Shown here one piece after another: positions 7,799 to 18,480 of a stretch of DNA of 64,000 bases. The stretch's first letter is position 1; each line of letters opens with the position of its first letter. This DNA comes from Streptomyces canus. Lineage in GTDB: Bacteria > Actinomycetota > Actinomycetes > Streptomycetales > Streptomycetaceae. Location of the stretch: contig NZ_CP107989.1 of the NCBI RefSeq assembly GCF_041435015.1, positions 5,208,001-5,272,000 on the forward strand, read 5' to 3'. The notes beneath the pieces were generated by a model. The model saw only the letters and a program-made list of their open reading frames with translations. It was not told the origin of the DNA and searched no databases. A program made the position numbers and the translations under genes.

Positions 7799-8938
7799 TC
7801 AGTCCGTCGACTCGTCCAGCGCACGCAGCACATCCGCCACGAGATCCTCGGGATCCTCCGCCCCCACCGAGAATCGGATGAAGCCCTCCGGCACGTCGTC
7901 CCCACCCCAGCGCCGACGCCGCTCGGCCGTGGAGCGCACCCCGCCGAAGCTCGTCGCGTCGTCCACGAGCCGCAGGGTGTCGAGGAAACGGTCGGCACGC
8001 GCCCGCGTGGGCAGCGTGAAGGACACCACGCATCCATAGCGGCGCATCTGCTGCGACGCGATCTTGTGCGACGGGTCGTCGGTCAGACCCGGATAGCGCA
8101 GCCCGGTCACCTCCGGCCGTTGGCGCAATGCCCGGGCGAGCACGAGCGCGGTCGCGTTCTGCCGGTCGACCCGCATCTGGAGCGTGGCGATCGAACGATG
8201 CGCGAGCCAGGCCTCCATCGGTCCCGCGATCGCACCGACGATCTTCCGCCAACGGCGTACGGCGTCCATGGCCTCGCCCTCGCGGCCGGTGACGTACCCC
8301 AGGAGGACGTCTCCGTGCCCCGTGAGCTGCTTCGTGCCGCTGGCCACGGAGAAGTCCGCGCCGAGCTCCAGCGGGCGCTGCCCGAGCGGAGTGGCGAGCG
8401 TGTTGTCGACGGCTACGAGCGCCCCACGCGCGTGTGCCGCCTCGACGAGCCGCCGGATGTCGCACACGTCGAGGCCTGGGTTCGACGGCGTCTCGATCCA
8501 CAACAGCCGCGCGCCGTCCAGGATGTCGAGCTGGGCGTCACCGGCGGTCGGAGCGGTGCGCACCTCGATGCCGTACGCCTCCAGCTGTGCCTGCACCAGA
8601 GGCATTGCCTGGTAGCAGTCGTCGGGCAGGACCACGGTGTCGCCCGCGCGCAGTTGGGAGAAGAGCACAGCGGATATGGCCGCCATGCCCGAGGCGAAGA
8701 CCAGCGTCTCCACGCCGTCCTGCCCGGGTGCCTCCAGCTCGCCAATGGCGCTTTCCAGCAGGTCCCAGGTCGGGTTGGTGTCGCGGCCGTAGGTGTACGG
8801 GCCGTCGACCTCCCCGGGCAGATGGAAGTGGGCGGCGAAGGCCGGACCGGGCAGAGTCGGCTCGTTCTTGGCCGCCTCGGGCAGTCCGGCGCGCACCGCG
8901 CGCGTGCCCTCTCCCTTGTCCGCAGCCCTGTCGCTCAT
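7799..8938 (-). CDS. Cys/Met-metabolism PLP enzyme, probable cystathionine gamma-lyase
   Basis: A 379-residue pyridoxal-phosphate enzyme of the cystathionine gamma-synthase/lyase family. Visible family motifs are PYTYGRDTNPTWDLLE near residue 48, FASGMAAISAVL (cofactor phosphate binding), WIETPSNPGLDVCDI, VAVDNTLATPLGQRPLELGAD, and SGTKQLTGHGDVLLGYV, which carries the Schiff-base Lys. It would break cystathionine to cysteine or a related C-S lyase reaction; which family member cannot be settled by eye. Its ATG overlaps the ptpA stop (ATGA, 8935-8938), so it is translationally coupled to ptpA. Confidence 0.86.
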   Translation of the reverse strand: MSDRAADKGEGTRAVRAGLPEAAKNEPTLPGPAFAAHFHLPGEVDGPYTYGRDTNPTWDLLESAIGELEAPGQDGVETLVFASGMAAISAVLFSQLRAGDTVVLPDDCYQAMPLVQAQLEAYGIEVRTAPTAGDAQLDILDGARLLWIETPSNPGLDVCDIRRLVEAAHARGALVAVDNTLATPLGQRPLELGADFSVASGTKQLTGHGDVLLGYVTGREGEAMDAVRRWRKIVGAIAGPMEAWLAHRSIATLQMRVDRQNATALVLARALRQRPEVTGLRYPGLTDDPSHKIASQQMRRYGCVVSFTLPTRARADRFLDTLRLVDDATSFGGVRSTAERRRRWGGDDVPEGFIRFSVGAEDPEDLVADVLRALDESTD

Positions 8939-9426
8939 CCCACCCGTCCTTCCGTCTGCTCGCGCACCTCGGCGAGCAGACCCTCGCTCGCCGCCTCCAC
9001 CATCTCAAGGCACTCCTCGAAGCCGTCCAGGCCCCCGTAGTACGGGTCCGGAACGTCGAGCTCGTCGCCCGCGGCGGGGTCGTACGAACGCAGCAGCCGT
9101 ACCTTCCCGGCATCCTGCGGGGTGGGTGCGAGGTGTCGCAGGGCCTTGAGGTGGCCGGTGTCGAGGGCGATGACGAGGTCGAGGCGGGAGAACCAGGACG
9201 GCTGGAACTGCCGGGCCGTGTGGCCGCCGTCATAGCCGTGCTCCTCCAGGACGGACACGGTGCGCGGGTCGGCGCCGTCGCCCTCGTGCCAGCCGCCCGT
9301 TCCGGCGCTGTCGACCTCGACCAGACCGTCCAGGCCGGCCTCCGCCACGCGGGCGCGGAAGACCGACTCCGCCATCGGGGAACGGCAGATGTTGCCCGTG
9401 CAGACGAAACAGACGCGGTAGGTCAT
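8935..9426 (-). CDS. ptpA: Low-molecular-weight protein tyrosine phosphatase
   Basis: A 163-residue cytoplasmic phosphatase. The P-loop CTGNICRS (C-x5-R-S) is at residues 9-16, starting with the catalytic Cys, and the general-acid loop DPYYGG is near residue 126. This is the complete LMW-PTP active site. The Streptomyces PtpA gene occupies the same position in the conserved chromosome, as far as I recall, and PtpA has been linked there to secondary metabolism. It sits in a tight operon: holin-like gene, 6-base gap, ptpA, 4-base overlap, cystathionine gamma-lyase. Confidence 0.92.
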   Translation of the reverse strand: MTYRVCFVCTGNICRSPMAESVFRARVAEAGLDGLVEVDSAGTGGWHEGDGADPRTVSVLEEHGYDGGHTARQFQPSWFSRLDLVIALDTGHLKALRHLAPTPQDAGKVRLLRSYDPAAGDELDVPDPYYGGLDGFEECLEMVEAASEGLLAEVREQTEGRVG

Positions 9427-9432
9427 ACCTCC

Positions 9433-9810
9433 TCAGTCCTCGTCGGGCAGGACGACGTGCAGGGCCCAGGCCACTATCGAGATGATCAGGCCGCCCAGGA
9501 CGGCGGTCCAGAACCCCTCGACGTGGAAGCTCAGGTCGAGCTTGTCGGCGAGCCACGACGTGAGCAGCAGCATCAGCGCGTTGACGATCAGCGTGAACAG
9601 GCCGAGCGTCAGGATGAACAGCGGGAAGGTCAGTACCTGCACGACCGGCTTGATCAGGAAGTTCACCAGGCCGAAGACCAGGGCGACGAGGATCAGCGTC
9701 CAGACCTTCTTGCCGGTGCTGTCACCGGTCAGGGTGATCTTGTCGAGCAGCCACACCGCGACCGCCAGAGCACCCGCGTTGGCGATCGTCTTGACTACGA
9801 AATTCTTCAT
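9433..9810 (-). CDS. Four-helix membrane protein, phage holin family 4 (PF04020-like)
   Basis: A 125-residue integral membrane protein with four hydrophobic segments (about residues 10-25, 37-55, 60-85 and 100-120) and the conserved stretch VNFLIKPVVQVLTFPLFILT followed by NALMLLLTSWLAD. This is the widespread YvlD / holin-superfamily IV type, usually chromosomal and not a phage lysis protein. It is first in the operon with ptpA and the PLP enzyme. Function in bacteria is unclear; a link to envelope stress is inference. Confidence 0.85.
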   Translation of the reverse strand: MKNFVVKTIANAGALAVAVWLLDKITLTGDSTGKKVWTLILVALVFGLVNFLIKPVVQVLTFPLFILTLGLFTLIVNALMLLLTSWLADKLDLSFHVEGFWTAVLGGLIISIVAWALHVVLPDED

Positions 9811-9868
9811 GTGTCTGATCGTGACAGAAGAGATCGGTTACGGGCACTGACGAGGGCGGACTAAGTCG

Positions 9869-10186
9869 ATGAAGGCATTCCGGTTGGATGAACTGGAGGC
9901 GGAGCGCGCCGCCAACGACGGTGCCTACCTGCAGTTCCTGCGGGAGCGGAACATGTCCGTCGGCCTGTACGCACTCGACGCGGGCGCCCAGGACCCACAG
10001 CAGCCGCACCGCCAGGACGAGGTCTACTTCGTGGTCAGCGGCCGCGCGGCGATCACCGTGGGCATGGAGACCACCCAGGTGTCGCGCGGCAGCGTGGTGT
10101 ACGTACCGGCCGGGGTCGCCCACAAGTTCCATCACATCAGCGAGGACCTCAGGGTCATGGTGGTGTTCTCTCCCCCGGAGAGCTGA
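9869..10186 (+). CDS. Small cupin-domain protein
   Basis: A 105-residue single cupin barrel. Motif 1 reads PHRQDEVYFVVSGRA (residues 48-62), with one His and the Glu; motif 2 reads GSVVYVPAGVAHKFHHI (75-91), with the second His. These would bind one metal ion. The start MKAFRLDELEAERAAN follows a short gap divergent from the holin operon. No substrate or partner can be inferred; related small cupins occur as sensors or isomerases. Confidence 0.85.
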   Translation: MKAFRLDELEAERAANDGAYLQFLRERNMSVGLYALDAGAQDPQQPHRQDEVYFVVSGRAAITVGMETTQVSRGSVVYVPAGVAHKFHHISEDLRVMVVFSPPES

Positions 10187-10345
10187 CCTGCGGTCTCAGG
10201 GTTCCCTAGGGGATCAGTCAGGGGAGGACAAGGGGTGCGAGGCCCCCGCAGAGGCACCTCTCGGACCTAGCATCGAGTGCAGGACATTGATGGATCCGGT
10301 ACCAGAAGGGCCGGACGGTGCAGGACTTCAGAGAGGTTGAGTGCG

Positions 10346-10558
10346 ATGGGAGAGATCTTCGCGGGGCTGCCGTGGTGGGTGAAGTGGATCGCTGTGCCGG
10401 TCATTGCCCTGGTCGTGTTCGGTGGGTTGATAGCCACGGTCGTCGGCTTCGTCATCGGCCTGCTCTTCAAGCTGCTGGTCTTCGTAGCCCTGGTCGGCGG
10501 ACTCGTCTACGTCGTACGGAAGTTCATGTCGAGCTCCTCGTCGCGCAGCGACTGGTGA
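10346..10558 (+). CDS. DUF5326 family small membrane protein
   Basis: A 70-residue protein with two closely spaced hydrophobic helices (WVKWIAVPVIALVVFGGLIA, then a second over residues 30-55) and a Ser/Arg-rich tail. It matches the small Streptomyces DUF5326 family from memory; no function is known. The ATG at 10346 follows GAGAGG at about 10 bases. The longer in-frame start at 10277 adds an unconserved leader. It precedes ssgR but is separated from it by a terminator-like hairpin. Confidence 0.75.
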   Translation: MGEIFAGLPWWVKWIAVPVIALVVFGGLIATVVGFVIGLLFKLLVFVALVGGLVYVVRKFMSSSSSRSDW

Positions 10559-10600
10559 GCGTCCGGAGCGGGCGGGGGAACCGGTAACAGGAATTCCCCG

Positions 10601-10623
10601 TTCCCTCGGGGGAGGGAAGTTTT
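10601..10623 (+). terminator. Hairpin with short T-run after DUF5326 gene
   Basis: TTCCCTC pairs with GAGGGAA around a GGGG loop (10601-10618), followed by GTTTT. It lies 43 bases past the stop, between this gene and ssgR. Confidence 0.6.
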
Positions 10624-10756
10624 CCGGACGGGCCGTATAAGTGCGGTGGCGGACCGTTAAAGTCCGGAACTCGACGCGGGGACGACCCCGCGAGCGGCGT
10701 ACACCCCCTCCCGTGTTCCCCGCACGGGCTGCCCCCTCGCGCTCCGGGAGTGACCC

Positions 10757-11719
10757 TTGGCCACGGTTGACACCGCACCCGCACAGATCGACGCCCGTTC
10801 GGCGACGGCTCCCGCACAACCGACGGCTCCCGTACGGTCGACAGCTCCGCTGCAACCGTCGGCTCTCGTACGGCGGCCGTCAGCGTCCGTACAGACATCC
10901 GCTCCCGTAGGGCCGTCAGCTCCCGTCCAACGCCACGCGGCACCCTCCTCCGAAGCGCCCGAACAGACCCACTCCGCAACGCTCATCGGGTCCGTCCAGC
11001 GTGCGATGCGCCTGCTCGAGTCCGTCGCGGAGCACGAGCACGGAGCTCCCGCCAAGCAACTCGCCCGTGAGACCGGGCTGGCGCTCCCCACGGCGTACCA
11101 CCTGCTGCGCACCCTCGTGCACGAGGGCTATCTGCGCCGTGACAAGGGCCTGTTCTTCCTCGGAGAGGCAGCCGAGCGGCTGAGCAGCAGCGGAGCCGAG
11201 CAGAAACGTCGCAGCACCGTCGTCGAGGCACTCGCGCACTGGCGCGACCTGATCGGTGTGCCGGTGTACTACGCGCAGTACCGGAACGGCGAGATCGAGG
11301 TCCTCTGCGTCTCCGACAGCCCTGGAAACCCGGCGGTCGATGAGTGGGCCGACTTCCGCGAGACCGGGCACGCGCACGCCATCGGACAGTGTCTCCTCGC
11401 CCAGCTCGACGACGAGGCTCGGCGTGATCACCTCGACCGGTACCCCGTGCAGTCCATCACCCCGTACACCGTGCGCGACGGGCACAGCCTGCTCCGGCGT
11501 CTCGAGCGGACCGCGCGGATGGAACCGGTGATCGAGCGTCAGGAGTACGCGCTGGGGACGGTGTGTGCGGCCATTCCGATCACATTGGGTAACGCCGCGG
11601 CCACGATGGCCATCTCCCTGCCCGCCCATCAGGCGGACCGGTTGCTGGCCGCAACCCAGCAACTGCAAGAGGAAATCGGGCGGCTGATGGGCTCGCTGGC
11701 GATCTCTATCAGTATCTGA
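10757..11719 (+). CDS. ssgR: SsgR, IclR-type activator of ssgA
   Basis: A 320-residue regulator. Residues 1-73 are Ala/Pro/Ser-rich, with repeated TAP/SAP units. Residues about 74-135 are the IclR winged helix (SVQRAMRLLESVAEHEHGAPAKQLARETGLALPTAYHLLRTL), followed by the IclR effector domain ending ADRLLAATQQLQEEIGRLMG. In Streptomyces the gene just upstream of ssgA encodes SsgR, needed for ssgA transcription and sporulation. The start is TTG at 10757, six bases after GGGAG. The repetitive N-terminus makes it longer than a standard IclR protein (about 250 residues); starting at an internal codon near IGSVQRA would give the usual size. Confidence 0.87.
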   Translation: MATVDTAPAQIDARSATAPAQPTAPVRSTAPLQPSALVRRPSASVQTSAPVGPSAPVQRHAAPSSEAPEQTHSATLIGSVQRAMRLLESVAEHEHGAPAKQLARETGLALPTAYHLLRTLVHEGYLRRDKGLFFLGEAAERLSSSGAEQKRRSTVVEALAHWRDLIGVPVYYAQYRNGEIEVLCVSDSPGNPAVDEWADFRETGHAHAIGQCLLAQLDDEARRDHLDRYPVQSITPYTVRDGHSLLRRLERTARMEPVIERQEYALGTVCAAIPITLGNAAATMAISLPAHQADRLLAATQQLQEEIGRLMGSLAISISI

Positions 11720-11817
11720 AAACTCACTCCTTGTGATCTGCCGTGCACGTTCAGCAAGATGCCACCAGTGTCAGAGGGATCATTCCCGGCCAACGAAGGC
11801 AGATGACGGGGTAGGCA

Positions 11818-12255
11818 ATGCGCGAGTCCGTACAGGCAGAGGTCATGATGAGCTTTCTCGTCTCGGAGGAGCTCTCCTTCCGCATTCCGGTGGAGCTGCG
11901 CTACGAGGCCTGCGATCCCTACGCAGTCCGGCTGACCTTCCATCTCCCGGGCGACGATCCAGTGACCTGGGCTTTCGGCCGTGAGCTGCTGATCGACGGG
12001 GTAGGTCGGCCATGTGGAGAGGGCGACGTGCGGGTCTCGCCCGCCGGTTCCGACCTGCTGGGCGACGTCCTGATCAGGCTTCAGGTCGGTGGTGATCAGG
12101 CACTGTTCCGCTCGTCGACGGCGCCGGTCATCGCGTTCCTCGACCGCACCGACAAGCTGGTGCCGCTGGGGCAGGAGACCGCGCTGGCCGATTTCGACAC
12201 CCATCTCGACGAGGCGCTGGACCGGATCCTGGCGGAGGAACAGAGCGCGGGATGA
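11818..12255 (+). CDS. ssgA: SsgA, sporulation and cell-division regulator
   Basis: A 145-residue SsgA-like protein, a family found only in morphologically complex actinomycetes. The motifs MSFLVSEELSFRIPVELRYE, YAVRLTFHLPGDDPVTWAFGRELL and LFRSSTAPVIAFLDRTDKLVPLGQE span the whole protein. SsgA controls localisation of SsgB and FtsZ and triggers septation; it acts in hyphae at septum and branch sites. It starts with ATG at 11818 (MRESVQAEVMM), the long form known in S. griseus; internal ATGs at 11845 and 11848 would give the short form. The 98-base gap after ssgR should hold its SsgR-dependent promoter. Confidence 0.94.
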   Translation: MRESVQAEVMMSFLVSEELSFRIPVELRYEACDPYAVRLTFHLPGDDPVTWAFGRELLIDGVGRPCGEGDVRVSPAGSDLLGDVLIRLQVGGDQALFRSSTAPVIAFLDRTDKLVPLGQETALADFDTHLDEALDRILAEEQSAG

Positions 12256-12567
12256 CGCCTACGGCAGTGAGGTGACCTAAGGCTTCATTGTGAGGCGGGA
12301 GGGCGCAGGAACGCTTCTGCCGACGCGGGACCGTGGCGCGCAGGAACGCCCAGGCGACGGGCCGCTCCGTGCCCGTGGCGACGAGGTCGGCGCGGAAGCT
12401 GACGCGGCGTGATCCAGAGGGCGTGCCCGCACATGTTCTACGGCGAGCGGGTCTCATCGTTGGAGCCGGGAGCCGGGAGCCGGGAGCCGGGAGCCGGGAG
12501 CCGTGGGTGCTTCTGGCGCATCTTGAAGTCGTCCCCGCGCTGGAGCGGGTGCGCTTGACGGCCCATC
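12256..12567. other. Gap between ssgA and the convergent YibE/F gene, with a tandem repeat
   Basis: No coding region is supported in these 312 bases. Apart from the 7-mer repeat at 12463-12503 I see no conserved element; short GC-rich dyads could act as terminators for the two converging genes. Confidence 0.5.
12463..12503. repeat. Tandem 7-mer GAGCCGG, nearly six copies
   Basis: Units start at 12463, 12470, 12477, 12484, 12491 and 12498; five are identical and the sixth stops after six bases. It lies in a non-coding gap, and a 7-base period would shift frame, consistent with absence of coding. Copy number is likely to vary between strains. Confidence 0.9.
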
Positions 12568-14262
12568 TCAGCGCCTGCGCCGCCGCCCCTTGCCACCGCG
12601 TGCCGCTACCGGCCGGCTGTCGGCCGTGCCCGCGCTCGCGCTTGTCGCCGGTACGGGTACGGGAGTCCCCGCTCCCGCACTCACCGCCGCTGGTCGGTCC
12701 GCCGAGACCACCAGGGCCGCGAGGACCGTGGTCACCGGGACCGAGGCGACGAGGCCGATCGAGCCGACCAGCGTGCGCACGATCTCCTCCGCCACCAGTT
12801 CACTGTTGGCGACCGTCCCCACGCTGGACTGGGCGATGGAGAAGAGCAGCAGCAGCGGCAGCGCGGCACCCGCGTAGGCGAGGACGAGCGTGTTGACGAC
12901 GGAGGCGATGTGGTCCCGCCCGATCCGGATACCCGCGCGGTAGAGCCCGCGCCAGCCCATCGTCGGGTTGGCCTCGTGCAGCTCCCAGACGGCCGAGGTC
13001 TGCGTGACCGTCACGTCGTCGAGGACACCGAGCGAGCCGATGATGACGCCGGCGAGCAGCAGGCCGCTCATGTCGATCGACGGATACAGCCCATGGATGA
13101 GCCCGGTGTTGTCGTCCGTGTTGCCCGTCAGCGCGGCCCAACCGATGAACTGCGATCCGAGGATGCCGATCAGAATCAGGGAGATCAGCGTGCCCAGCAC
13201 CGCCACGGAGGTTCTGGCCGACAGGCCGTGGCACATGTAGAGGGCGATCAGCATGATGGCGCTCGACCCGACCACCGCCACGAGGAGCGGGTTCGAGCCC
13301 TGCAGGATCGCGGGCAGGACGAAGAAGTTCAGCAGCAGGAAGCTGATGGCCAGAGCGACCAGTGCCATGACACCGCGCAGTCGCCCGACGATCACCACAG
13401 CGAGCGCGAAGATGCCGGCGAGCAGCCCCATGGGGAGCCTACGGTTCACGTCGGCGACCGAGTACTGCAGATCCCTCGGCGCCGAGGGTTCGTACGCGAC
13501 CACGACCTTCTGGCCCTCGTGCAACTGCCGAGGCTGGTCCGGCTGGACGATCTCCGTGAAGGTGCGGCCCTTGTCGTTGCCGGTGTCGACCCGGACGGTC
13601 GCCTTCTTGCAGGTGCCGTTCGCCTGCTGCGCGGCGGAAGAGCCCTCGGCCGTGGAGGTGTCTCCGGTCGGGGTCTCCCCCGAGGCGTTCACCGACTTGC
13701 AGCTGACGCTCACGACCTTGCTGACAGTGGCCTGCTGGGTCTGCCGGTCGAAGCCGACCCCGGTGCGTTCGTGCGCCGGGGCGCCACCGGGCCACAGCAC
13801 TGCCAGCCCCACCACCACGGCAACGCCGAACGGGATGAGGATCGCCGCGATGACCTTGCGCAGGTGCTTGGAGACGGGAGTTGCCGGTCCGTGGCTGTGA
13901 CTGTGACCGTGCCCGCCACCGCTGCCGGACCCGGAACCGCCCCCCTGAGCGTGCGCGTGCCCGAGCCCGTCACCGTGTCCGTGCCCATGGCCGTCATCAC
14001 CACCCCGGCCCCCGCCACTCTGGTCGCCACCCAGGTCACTGCCGCCGCCCTGGCCTTCGCCACCGGCTCTGGGCCCGTACCCGTAGCCCTGCCCGTTGTG
14101 CCCGCCCGGCCCGCCGTGCTCATGCTCGTGCCAGCCACCGGCCCCGCCGTTTCCGAAGCTCCCGCCGGAGCCATTGCCGGGGCCAGGCCCGGGGCCGTTT
14201 CCGGAGCCCGGTCGGCGCCGAGGCTCGGGAGGCGGGTACGGGGGCTGATGCGTCGTGGTCAC
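12568..14262 (-). CDS. YibE/F-family membrane protein with His/Gly-rich N-terminus
   Basis: A 564-residue multi-pass protein. Residues 1-125 are extremely rich in Gly, His and Pro, with runs such as DGHGHGHGDGLGHAHA and GHGHSHSHG. One helix follows at about 135-158, then a soluble segment (160-275), and then the YibE/F core with about seven helices (RLRGVMALVALAISFLLLNFFVLPAIL, GVLDDVTVTQTSAVWEL, ADRPAA at the end). YibE/F proteins have no established activity; in lactococci a related pair affects export. The His-rich tail suggests metal binding, which is inference. GTG start at 14262; transcribed away from thiC. Confidence 0.83.
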   Translation of the reverse strand: MTTTHQPPYPPPEPRRRPGSGNGPGPGPGNGSGGSFGNGGAGGWHEHEHGGPGGHNGQGYGYGPRAGGEGQGGGSDLGGDQSGGGRGGDDGHGHGHGDGLGHAHAQGGGSGSGSGGGHGHSHSHGPATPVSKHLRKVIAAILIPFGVAVVVGLAVLWPGGAPAHERTGVGFDRQTQQATVSKVVSVSCKSVNASGETPTGDTSTAEGSSAAQQANGTCKKATVRVDTGNDKGRTFTEIVQPDQPRQLHEGQKVVVAYEPSAPRDLQYSVADVNRRLPMGLLAGIFALAVVIVGRLRGVMALVALAISFLLLNFFVLPAILQGSNPLLVAVVGSSAIMLIALYMCHGLSARTSVAVLGTLISLILIGILGSQFIGWAALTGNTDDNTGLIHGLYPSIDMSGLLLAGVIIGSLGVLDDVTVTQTSAVWELHEANPTMGWRGLYRAGIRIGRDHIASVVNTLVLAYAGAALPLLLLFSIAQSSVGTVANSELVAEEIVRTLVGSIGLVASVPVTTVLAALVVSADRPAAVSAGAGTPVPVPATSASAGTADSRPVAARGGKGRRRRR

Positions 14263-14339
14263 CGACCGATCATCGCAAGAACGACAGGGGCCCTCTGTTC
14301 ACCGCGCCCGAATTGACGCTAGCGTGGAGCCACCTTTGT

Positions 14340-16312
<1,973 letters not shown>

Positions 16313-16326
16313 GCCCGACGGGTACG

Positions 16327-16375
16327 TGGGTCCGCGCCGCCGAACCACCCGAGTCCGGGAGGTGGCGCGGACCCA
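16327..16375. terminator. Terminator between thiC and the convergent pseudogene
   Basis: TGGGTCCGCGCC (16327-16338) pairs perfectly with GGCGCGGACCCA (16364-16375), a 12-bp stem 15 bases after the thiC stop; it can serve both strands. Confidence 0.85.
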
Positions 16376-16400
16376 TGAGTCCGTCAACGGCCAAGGAAGC

Positions 16401-17220
16401 TCAGGTGGTGAGCAAGGTGACGACCCGGTTGATCATGTCCTCACTCGCGGCCAGAGGCGTCGGGGTGTACGACAGCACGAAGCGGAGCCGTAGATCACGG
16501 GTGGCGAACATGCGGGTGCGGTACCCGTACGTGTCACCGGTCTTGCCCCAGAACGTCACCCCGTTCACCGTGGCCGTCTGCAGACCCATGCTGTAGCGGG
16601 CTGGACTGCCATCCACCATGCGAACGGATTCCGGCGGCAGAGCGAAGAGGTGGCTCATGGCCTCGGCCGGCAGTAACACGCCGGAGAACAGGGCTTCCTG
16701 GAAGCGGAAGAGGTCGTCGGCGGATGAGACCAGTTCTCCCTCGCCCCAGGAGCTCGACTGTTCGTACGTCGTGACGTCCTGGAGCGACTTGTCGGTCATG
16801 CGGAGGTAGCCGTGCACATGCGGGCCGTGCAGGTGGGGGTCGTCACCGGGCAAGAGTGTCCGTGTCAGGCCCAGGGGACGCAGGACGCCGGACTTGATCG
16901 CCTCGCCGTAGTACCGGCCGGTGAAGGTCGTCCCTGCACGGGGCACGGCCGCTCCTGAGGTCGGACACTCCTGCTGTGCCGTACCAGTGCGTTCCCCGGC
17001 CCTCGACGCGCAGTTGCGCGGAGGTGGCCGGCGGGTGGGACAGATCGCTGATCGCAGCTTGCAGGGCACTGGGGTCCGCTGACGCAAGGCGCCCCCGATC
17101 AGCCACCTGGTCGGAAGTGGTGGTCCCGGCTGAGGCGCGGGCACCGGTGCTTGCGGTGACAGCCGGCATGGCACCGGCCGCGCAAGCGCCCATGAGGGAA
17201 CGTCGGGAGAGAGAAGTCAT
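16401..17220 (-). pseudogene. Decayed secreted serine hydrolase / D-Ala-D-Ala carboxypeptidase-like gene
   Basis: Two pieces in different frames read as one family. The 5' piece (from ATG 17220) has a twin-arginine signal MTSLSRRSLMGACAAGA and the N-terminal strand ending YGTAGVSDLRSG. Around 16930-16960 the sense shifts to another frame that continues GRYYGEAIKSGVLRPLGL and runs to the stop at 16401 through PARYSMGLQ and WGKTGDTYGYRTRMF. Missing between them is the region where the family carries SxxK and the central helices, roughly 90 residues. So I infer an internal deletion plus frameshift and an inactive enzyme. A sequencing error cannot explain the missing catalytic block. Confidence 0.7.
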
Positions 17221-17423
17221 GGTCTGTCATGCTGCCGACGTCGACTGGTGGTGCCATCCGGGATGTCCCCCACGCCTACCCGGACCGGACCCCGAGGCCG
17301 TTGTGACGCGCCGACGCAGAGACCCAAGAGGGCGTGGCGCATCGTCGTGCGACCGGCCCCCGGCCGGGTCTTCGGCTTGCGCTCCCCGTGGTGGGGGCGC
17401 AAGCCGAGGGGCTGTGCCGGGTG

Positions 17424-18281
17424 CTACTCCGGCTGGTGTTCCGGCCCCCCGAAGTCCGGGCTGGTGTAGTCCGGGCTGCTGAAGCTCGGGCGGGCACCGG
17501 AAGCTCCGTCGTCCGGGCTGCTGAAGCCCGGACGGTCGTAGCCGAGGCTGGGCATCCGGCTGGTCGGTGCGGGTGGGGCCGTGTGGTGCAGTGCGGCGGT
17601 GCCGGGGTCGGCCAGGGCTTCCCTGAGGAAGGGGAGGATGCCGCGCTCCAGCAGGGCTTCGCGCCAGGCGTCCCTGGCCCGTGCCACCTCCTCGCTCAGC
17701 TCGCCGTACCCCGCGTCCGGCGAGGGCCGGTTGCGCAGGGCGGTGAGCAGCAGCCCGACGGCGGCGACCAGGATCGCGGCCGCGGTCAGGGCGCCGAACA
17801 CCCATCCGATGGTGATCATGGCGTGGGCGAACGCCGGCTCGGGGTCGAGCATCTGCAGGATGTAACCCACGAGCAGGAAGATCGCCGCGGCTATTCCGGC
17901 GAGGACGGGCGTCAGGACCGCGGCGACGGCGACGGCGCCCGCACCGGTGGTCTCGGCGACCTCTCCCATGGTGGTGGCGAGCCCCATCGCACCCGCGCCC
18001 GACTCGGCGGGACCGGGTTCATGCACGGACGACAGGGTGGACGGCGCCGCCGGGCGGCGCTGTTCCTCGCGGACCTTCACGTAGTGCTGGTACTCGGTCG
18101 CCGCGGCCGCCGTGACGAGTGCGGTGGCGTTGAGCGCCATGGTGCGCAGCTGTTCGGGATTCAGCCGCTGTCCGACAGCGGCCAGTTCGGGACGGTGTGG
18201 GGCGGAGCGCAGCGCCTCATCAAGGATCCGCTCGTACTCCTGGCGGTCCTCGCTGTGCAGGTGCTGCGGAACGCTGTTCAT
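17424..18281 (-). CDS. Membrane protein of unknown function
   Basis: A 285-residue protein I do not recognise. Residues about 1-75 are helical and charged (EDRQEYERILDEALRSAPHRPELAAVGQRLNPEQLRTM), about 105-150 and 160-185 hold three hydrophobic segments (AVAVAAVLTPVLAGIAAAIF, YILQMLD, FGALTAAAILVAAVGLLLT), and the tail has repeated SFSSPD/GFSSPD units. The ATG at 18281 follows GGGGGA at about six bases; longer in-frame starts at 18287 and 18320 lack such a site. It stands alone, downstream of the decayed hydrolase and convergent with nothing. Confidence 0.7.
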   Translation of the reverse strand: MNSVPQHLHSEDRQEYERILDEALRSAPHRPELAAVGQRLNPEQLRTMALNATALVTAAAATEYQHYVKVREEQRRPAAPSTLSSVHEPGPAESGAGAMGLATTMGEVAETTGAGAVAVAAVLTPVLAGIAAAIFLLVGYILQMLDPEPAFAHAMITIGWVFGALTAAAILVAAVGLLLTALRNRPSPDAGYGELSEEVARARDAWREALLERGILPFLREALADPGTAALHHTAPPAPTSRMPSLGYDRPGFSSPDDGASGARPSFSSPDYTSPDFGGPEHQPE

Positions 18282-18480
18282 GTGCATCCCCCGATGCTCC
18301 GTAGGGCTTGGGGCTCGCATGCCAACGAGCCGTCGGGCAGAAACGGAGGGGAGCCTGCTACGGATAAGCAGATGGTAGAGCTGTCACGGCACAGGGTGAC
18401 AGGGGGTTTCCAGAAATTGGCCTCTGGCCTGCGCGGTCGACGGTCAGTCCGTCCTGCGGGAACGACTGCCCCGCGAACGT

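Noticed and set aside
9433-9810. Holin-like gene as evidence of a prophage
   Set aside because: No other phage gene is present; this holin-superfamily membrane protein is a common chromosomal gene and sits in an operon with ptpA.
12463-12503. Short-repeat run as a CRISPR array
   Set aside because: Repeats are directly abutting 7-mers with no spacers and no cas gene in the window.
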